Part shown: positions 59,554 to 64,000 of the stretch, in pieces | How the letters are laid out: every line of letters starts with the position of its first letter | Numbering within the stretch: the stretch's first letter is position 1 | Origin: Ureibacillus composti | GTDB taxonomy: Bacteria; Bacillota; Bacilli; Bacillales_A; Planococcaceae | NCBI GenBank assembly: GCA_030348875.1 | Contig: JAUCEP010000002.1 | Coordinates: 4,134,501-4,198,500 of the forward strand | Length of the DNA stretch: 64,000 nt | Direction: 5' to 3' | Translations under genes and position numbers: made by a program | The notes under the pieces: generated by a model | The model's input: only the letters and a program-made list of their open reading frames with translations | Told to the model about the DNA's origin: nothing | The model's database searches: none

Positions 59554-60300
59554 TTAAAATTCAGAAACTTGTCTTAAAAATTTCTGCGCTCTTTCAGTTT
59601 GTGGGTTTTCGAAAAATGAAATTGGTTCAGCATCTTCAACAATTACCCCGTCCGCCATAAACAAAATCCGATCTGCAACGTCTTTTGCAAAGTTCATTTC
59701 ATGTGTGACAATGACCATCGTCATGCCATCTTCTGCTAAGTTCTTCATTACTTTTAATACTTCACCTACTAACTCAGGGTCTAAAGCAGATGTGGGTTCA
59801 TCAAATAGCATTAACTTAGGTTCCATCGCAAGTGCTCTCGCAATCGCAACACGCTGTTGTTGACCACCTGATAATTGAGACGGATATGCGTCCTCCTTTT
59901 CAGCTAAGCCTACTTTAGAAAGCAAGTCAGACGCAATTTTATATGCCGCTCCTCTTTCCATTCTTTTAACGACAATTAAAGCCTCCATCACATTTTCCAC
60001 AACAGATTTATGCGGATATAAATTAAATTGTTGAAATACCATTCCCGTTTCTTGACGTATTGCATGGATTTCTCTTTGTAACACTTTTTTTGGCGCTTTC
60101 ATGCTAATCTCATGGCCGTTTACTGTAATCGTTCCACCTGTGATTGTTTCTAGTCCATTAAGACATCTTAAGAATGTACTCTTTCCCGAACCACTTGGAC
60201 CGATTACTGCAACAACTTGATGAGCTGGAATTGAGAGAGAAATATTTTTTAATACTTCTAATTCGCCAAAGCTTTTTTGTAGTTGTTGGATGTTAATCAT
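59554..60300 (-). CDS. Polar amino acid ABC transporter ATPase
   Basis: 248 residues. Walker [20 protein letters not shown]-loop [14 protein letters not shown], signature [19 protein letters not shown], Walker [16 protein letters not shown]-loop THEM. The pattern is that of GlnQ/TcyC-type ATPases. Works with the permease and binding protein immediately upstream; 14 bp separate it from the permease gene. Confidence 0.93.
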   Translation of the reverse strand: MINIQQLQKSFGELEVLKNISLSIPAHQVVAVIGPSGSGKSTFLRCLNGLETITGGTITVNGHEISMKAPKKVLQREIHAIRQETGMVFQQFNLYPHKSVVENVMEALIVVKRMERGAAYKIASDLLSKVGLAEKEDAYPSQLSGGQQQRVAIARALAMEPKLMLFDEPTSALDPELVGEVLKVMKNLAEDGMTMVIVTHEMNFAKDVADRILFMADGVIVEDAEPISFFENPQTERAQKFLRQVSEF

Positions 60301-60314
60301 ATTTGTCGTCCCCC

Positions 60315-60956
60315 TTAGTAAACGGACAACCGTTTTTCAATTTGATGCAATATCATAGTAAACACTGTACTCATAATCCAGTACATTACAGCGATGGCTA
60401 AATAAAACGGCATGTACACATAGTATTGCGATACTAATAATTGAGCTGAACGCATTAATTCCGTTACGGCAATAACCGATACTAGTGACGTTTCCTTTAA
60501 CATACCAACAAATGTATTTCCTAATGGTGGAATGGCGTAACGGATTGCTTGAGGAATAACAATACGGCGCATAGCCTGACGTTCTGTCATACCGGTCGCT
60601 ATAGCTGCTTCAGTTTGTCCTTTTGGTACAGATTGAATTGCACCACGGAAAGCTTCCGAAACATATGCCCCAATATTAATACTCAGCGCAATGTAAGCAG
60701 CCGTTAATGGTCCTAATTCTATGCCATAGTCTACTAAACCGTAATAAACAATTACAATTTGGACTAGTGGTGGTGTTCCGCGAATAATGGACACGTACAC
60801 TCTGGCAATCATACGCAGAAAGCGATTGCCCTTAATTCGAGCAATCGCAGTTAGTAAGCCAATGATTAAACCAAAAAACATCGACACCACTGTAATCAGT
60901 AATGTATAGTATGCCCCTTTCAATAAAAAAGGGAGATTATCAATAACAATATCCAT
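60315..60956 (-). CDS. Polar amino acid ABC transporter permease
   Basis: 213 residues, five to six hydrophobic segments, HisM/GlnP family. The coupling loop is [35 protein letters not shown], and [21 protein letters not shown] is the family N-terminal block. Forms a homodimeric channel. Similar to cystine/glutamine permeases (TcyB-like). 18 bp after the binding-protein gene. Confidence 0.93.
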   Translation of the reverse strand: MDIVIDNLPFLLKGAYYTLLITVVSMFFGLIIGLLTAIARIKGNRFLRMIARVYVSIIRGTPPLVQIVIVYYGLVDYGIELGPLTAAYIALSINIGAYVSEAFRGAIQSVPKGQTEAAIATGMTERQAMRRIVIPQAIRYAIPPLGNTFVGMLKETSLVSVIAVTELMRSAQLLVSQYYVYMPFYLAIAVMYWIMSTVFTMILHQIEKRLSVY

Positions 60957-60974
60957 CTGGCCTATCCTACTTTC

Positions 60975-61796
60975 TTACTCTGCTGGTGGCGCTTCGTCAA
61001 ACCATTTTACAAAGATTTCTTCATACGTTCCATCTGCTTTCATTTCTTCAAGTGCAGTATTTAAAGCATCAACAAGTTCTGTGTTCCCTTTTTTAACTGC
61101 AACTGCCGCTTTGTCAGATTTAATAGCATCACCTACCGCTTTTACGGCATAGCCATTTTCCTTAATGATTGGTTTTAATGCGTAGGTATTGTTAATAGTG
61201 GCATCAATTCGTCCTGCATCTAGGTCTTTTAATGTTGTAATCACATCATCGTACGTATTAATCTTAAAGTCACCAACTTCTGGCATTAATTCTGTACGTA
61301 AATACGTTTCATCATTAGTACCTAAACCAACCCCGATTGTTTTTCCTGGGAAATCCTTTACCGATTGAATATCCGAATTGTCTTCTTTCACAATTACTTT
61401 TACTTGGTTTGTAATATAAGGTTCTGTAAAGTCAATTTGTTTTTGTCGTTCTTCTGTAATCGTTACTTGGCTGACTAAAATGTCGAATTTATCTTTTTGT
61501 AAACCTGGTATTAGTCCTGAGAAATCTTGTGCTACAAATTCTGCTTCAACATCTATACGTTCTGCTAATTCTTTCGCTATATCCACGTCAAACCCATCGT
61601 ATTCTTTATTTTCATTTAAGAAGTTATATGGAGCGTAGGTTCCCATAATACCCACAGTCATTTTTCCTTCTTGTTGAATCTCTTCAAGGGCGTTTAACTC
61701 TTTGTCTTCCGTTTCTTTCGTTGTATTGTTGCCACATGCAGCTAATGCAAGTGACGAAACGGCTACAAGTGACATTAACCATTTTGCTTTTTTCAT
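60975..61796 (-). CDS. Amino acid-binding lipoprotein of the ABC transporter
   Basis: 273 residues with lipoprotein signal WLMSLVAVSSLALAACGNN (Cys near 21) and a type II periplasmic-binding fold (SBP_bac_3): TVGIMGTYAPYNFLNENKEYDGFDVDIAKELA, FDILVSQVTITEERQKQIDFTEPY and GKTIGVGLGTNDETYL. The ligand is an amino acid, possibly cystine or glutamine. ATG 61796 has CAGGAGG upstream; a longer frame to 61862 overlaps the regulator gene and is rejected. Confidence 0.92.
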   Translation of the reverse strand: MKKAKWLMSLVAVSSLALAACGNNTTKETEDKELNALEEIQQEGKMTVGIMGTYAPYNFLNENKEYDGFDVDIAKELAERIDVEAEFVAQDFSGLIPGLQKDKFDILVSQVTITEERQKQIDFTEPYITNQVKVIVKEDNSDIQSVKDFPGKTIGVGLGTNDETYLRTELMPEVGDFKINTYDDVITTLKDLDAGRIDATINNTYALKPIIKENGYAVKAVGDAIKSDKAAVAVKKGNTELVDALNTALEEMKADGTYEEIFVKWFDEAPPAE

Positions 61797-61815
61797 GATA
61801 TTTTTTCCTCCTGTT

Positions 61816-62439
61816 TTATACACCGAATATCCCAAAGAATTCAAAATGTACTGTTTCCTCAATTATTTGTTGTAGTGATTTTTGTTGCAAAACATTAGTT
61901 GAAGATGTTCTATTAAATAGCCATCTTGATAAAACACCTTCAAGAAGACTCATGATAAAAACAGCTTGCATAGCGGGATCTACTTTTTCAGCTACCATAT
62001 TTAATTCTTTCGCTCTACTTATATTGTTCTCAAAAGCAGCTTCCATATTCGCTTTAATCGCATCGACTTTTGCTTGTAAATCCGTCTGGGAATGGATTCC
62101 CTTTAAAATAATTTGCATTAAAAATGGATTTTCTTCAGCGAATTTAAAAATATGTTCAAAAATACTTGCAGAAGATCTTAATGATTCATGAACATCAACT
62201 TTTGTCGAACGATATCCAATATTAATTGCTTCTAATATTTTTTGCTGACCTTCTTCTAGCATCTCTAAGCAAATTGCTTCCTTACTTTCGAAGTACCAAT
62301 AGAACGTACCTTGGGAAACACTGGCTTTCGCTACGATATCAGAAACTTTTGTATTCTCATATCCTCTGGTTGCAAAAAGTTCTAATGCGATTTGTAATAA
62401 TTGCCGTTTTCTTTCCTGCCTACGTTCTTGTGCTTGCAA
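61816..62439 (-). CDS. TetR family regulator of the amino acid ABC operon
   Basis: 207 residues. N-terminal TetR helix-turn-helix RKRQLLQIALELFATRGYENTKVSDIVAKASVSQGTFYWYFESKEAI; the remaining 150 residues are a helical ligand domain (FAEENPFLMQIILKGIHSQTDL). The start is TTG 62439, 5 nt after AGGAGGTG; the in-frame ATG at 62463 precedes that site and overlaps the operator. Its gene is 20 bp upstream of the binding-protein gene, so it heads the operon and is likely autoregulatory. Confidence 0.85.
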   Translation of the reverse strand: MQAQERRQERKRQLLQIALELFATRGYENTKVSDIVAKASVSQGTFYWYFESKEAICLEMLEEGQQKILEAINIGYRSTKVDVHESLRSSASIFEHIFKFAEENPFLMQIILKGIHSQTDLQAKVDAIKANMEAAFENNISRAKELNMVAEKVDPAMQAVFIMSLLEGVLSRWLFNRTSSTNVLQQKSLQQIIEETVHFEFFGIFGV

Positions 62440-62453
62440 CGTAACACCTCCTG

Positions 62454-62508
62454 ACTGACTCATCAGTTAATTAATTAAAATCCTACAAGTTTACTTATAT
62501 TTCGTCAA
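62454..62508 (-). promoter_or_regulatory. Promoter and operator of the TetR-amino acid ABC operon
   Basis: On the minus strand TTGACG (62503-62508) and TAGGAT (62480-62485) are 17 bp apart. Just downstream lies ACTGA-TGAG-TCAGT (62454-62467), a perfect 5-4-5 dyad typical of TetR-family sites. Confidence 0.65.
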
Positions 62509-62600
62509 TCATTTTGTCTTGAGTTTTCTACAAAAAAGAATTTTTTATAATGTGATCTATATAATTTATTTTTTCCAGTGTATAACCACTTATAAATAAA

Positions 62601-62632
62601 AAAGTCATCTCCCCATATGGAGAGATGACTGC
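62601..62632 (-). terminator. Intrinsic terminator of the M20 peptidase gene
   Basis: AGTCATCTC/GAGATGACT with CCATATGG at the tip; A-run on the left. Confidence 0.9.
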
Positions 62633-62652
62633 TTTTATAAGTTCATTAAATC

Positions 62653-63840
62653 TTAGTCTAATTCATAATAACCACAAACAACATGGCCGACTGCTTTTGC
62701 AGCAACTTGAAGAGCATCTTCATCGATATCAAATTTAGGATGATGATTGAAATAAGGTTTTTCCACGCCTTTAGGTGTACAACCAATGTAGAAGAAAGTT
62801 GAAGGGAACTTCTCAGCATAATAGGCAAAATCTTCAGATGGCGACATTGGTGGGATTTCCTTAACTTCTGTAATCGCATCATCATTTGCATTTCTTAAAA
62901 ATTCAGCAACTTTTTCTGTTAATTCTGGATTGTTATACAATGGTGGATAGTCATTTTCATACGTTAATTCACAAGTAACATCAAATTCCACTTCTAAACC
63001 TTTTACAAGTCTTCTTACTTCTTCTTCAATTCTTGCTTTTGTATCTAGTGTCATATAGCGAATGTCACCTTCAAGTTCAACACTATCTTTAATAACATTA
63101 AATGTTCCTTTTCCATCAAACGAACCAATTGTAATAACCCCAATATCAAATGGACTTAGGCGACGGCTGATTACCGTTTGAACTGCTGTAACAAAATGAG
63201 CACCTGCCACAATTGCATCATTCGCCAAATGCGGAGAAGAGCCATGCCCACCTCTACCTTGAATTTTTAATTTCAAATATGCTCGACCATTAAAGGCAAA
63301 ACCTGAATTATAACCGACAAAACCAGATGGTCCTATTGGTAAAAGATGTATACCAAAAACATTATCTAGATCATCAAGAACACCTGATTCTACGATACTT
63401 TTCGCTCCACCTGGTGGTACCTCTTCTGCATGTTGGTGAATGATTTTAATTGTACCTGGTATTTCGTCTTTTAATTGGATTAAACAATCTGCTAACACAA
63501 GTAAGTATGCGGTATGACCATCATGACCACATGCATGCATGACACCCTCATTTTTTGATTTAAAAGGTACATCTGCTTCCTCATTAATCGGAAGTGCATC
63601 GAAATCAGCTCGGAGACCAATATTTTTCCCTGGTTTACCGCCTTTAATTGTCACAACAATTCCATATCCATTCCCTACATTTGACTGCACTTCAACGTCT
63701 TTTCCTTTATAAAAATCAAGAATATATTTTGCTGTTTTTTCTTCTTTAAAAGAGATCTCTGGATTTTCATGTAGATGTCTGCGAATTTCAATCATTTCGT
63801 CTTTACGAGCTTCAAGCATTTCCATTAATTTTGTTTTCAA
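62653..63840 (-). CDS. M20 family amidohydrolase/deacetylase (HipO/YhaA-like)
   Basis: 395-residue cytosolic dizinc hydrolase. Metal-ligand motifs are MHACGHDGHTAYLL near residue 102 (Cys-Gly-His-Asp-Gly-His), IIHQHAEEVPPGGA near 134 (Glu-Glu), GIHLLPIG (His) and FYIGCTPKGVEKPYFNHHPKF (His). The inserted dimerisation domain spans about residues 185-300. Family members cleave N-acyl amino acids (hippurate, N-acetyldiaminopimelate, N-acetylcysteine); the exact substrate cannot be read from sequence. Single gene with its own terminator. Confidence 0.92.
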   Translation of the reverse strand: MKTKLMEMLEARKDEMIEIRRHLHENPEISFKEEKTAKYILDFYKGKDVEVQSNVGNGYGIVVTIKGGKPGKNIGLRADFDALPINEEADVPFKSKNEGVMHACGHDGHTAYLLVLADCLIQLKDEIPGTIKIIHQHAEEVPPGGAKSIVESGVLDDLDNVFGIHLLPIGPSGFVGYNSGFAFNGRAYLKLKIQGRGGHGSSPHLANDAIVAGAHFVTAVQTVISRRLSPFDIGVITIGSFDGKGTFNVIKDSVELEGDIRYMTLDTKARIEEEVRRLVKGLEVEFDVTCELTYENDYPPLYNNPELTEKVAEFLRNANDDAITEVKEIPPMSPSEDFAYYAEKFPSTFFYIGCTPKGVEKPYFNHHPKFDIDEDALQVAAKAVGHVVCGYYELD

Positions 63841-63901
63841 AAGAATGCACGTCCTTTATTCAATATGTTTATGAAAATGATAATGTAATTAATTTTATTT
63901 A

Positions 63902-63940
63902 GAATGCGTATTGATGAATTTAATTAACCAATACGCATTC
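63902..63940. terminator. Hairpin between the M20 gene and the truncated gene at the window edge
   Basis: Perfect 12-bp stem GAATGCGTATTG/CAATACGCATTC. It has a T-run (CTACTTTTTT) only on the plus side, which points away from the minus-strand genes, so its role is unclear. Confidence 0.5.
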
Positions 63941-63948
63941 CTACTTTT

Positions 63949-64000
63949 TTATTTTGCGCCCATTGCTAGTTTTTTACTTACTTTTTTAGAAGTTGCTGCT
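63949..64000 (-). CDS. C-terminus of a gene cut by the window edge
   Basis: Minus-strand frame ending AATSKKVSKKLAMGAK and TAA. It is rich in Lys and otherwise unidentifiable; only 16 residues are visible. Confidence 0.45.
   Translation of the reverse strand, partial: AATSKKVSKKLAMGAK

Noticed and set aside
1-64000. CRISPR arrays, tRNA or rRNA genes, insertion sequences, prophage
   Set aside because: No regularly spaced repeats, no tRNA/rRNA sequence I could recognise, and no transposase, integrase or phage structural protein among the translated frames.

Overview
The window is a gene-dense, AT-rich stretch of a low-GC Gram-positive chromosome. Nearly every recognisable protein has a close Bacillus subtilis counterpart (YkaA/Pit, PepF, YeeI, YfkJ, OpuA, Mta, BpsA/B, YjlC/Ndh, VmlR, CYP152, YunC, KimA, YqhV, YwqN, YdbD). 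Strong AGGAGG ribosome sites, intrinsic terminators, CodY-like boxes and a c-di-AMP riboswitch agree with Bacillales. The mix suggests the Lysinibacillus/Solibacillus side of the order, but the genus is inference. I saw no rRNA, tRNA, CRISPR array, transposase or prophage.

Layout. 0-3.2 kb: a methyltransferase and the phosphate pair ykaA-pit. 3.2-14 kb: mostly minus strand, with an AI-2E family exporter, PepF, YdcF, ArsB, a YebC-type regulator, a zinc metallopeptidase, a low-molecular-weight phosphatase, PlsC-like, RlmA-like and NERD-like genes. 14-17.7 kb: an AraC/GyrI-like regulator and a DUF4309-NagZ fusion. 17.7-22.5 kb: the glycine-betaine importer opuAA-opuAB-opuAC plus a second, circularly permuted OpuAC, next to a BusR-type (GntR plus RCK_C) regulator. 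22.6-30.9 kb: Mta-like regulator, bpsA-bpsB, yjlC-ndh, Fsr-like efflux, DedA. 31-39 kb: an oligopeptide importer with two tandem binding proteins under CodY- and CcpA-like sites. 39-50 kb: FusB-like EF-G-binding protein, a split EAL / CBS-GGDEF pair, VmlR with an attenuator leader, ZIP transporter, CYP152 peroxygenase, MFS efflux, and a 1 kb patch of unannotated tiny ORFs. 50-64 kb: YunC, KimA under a c-di-AMP riboswitch, YqhV, YwqN, CorA, manganese catalase, SBF transporter, a TetR-amino acid ABC-OsmC operon and an M20 deacetylase.

How the genes fit together. Two separate units read the same osmotic second messenger in related bacteria: kimA (potassium import) through a ydaO-class riboswitch, and opuA (betaine import) through a BusR-like repressor whose gene is adjacent and whose likely operator is a 36-bp dyad over the opuA promoter. 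A second theme is intrinsic antibiotic tolerance: VmlR and FusB-like proteins protect the ribosome or EF-G, with Fsr, an MFS pump and Mta-like control nearby. The vmlR leader can fold into three mutually exclusive stems (1:2, 2:3, 3:4), the classic layout of drug-induced attenuation. A third theme is nutrient control of peptide uptake by CodY/CcpA-like sites.

The least expected items are the two adjacent OpuAC paralogues in opposite domain order, the DUF4309-GH3 fusion, the small-ORF/terminator units at 48.7-49.3 kb, a 25-codon ORF coupled to the yfkJ-like phosphatase, and two diverged copies of a dispersed repeat.
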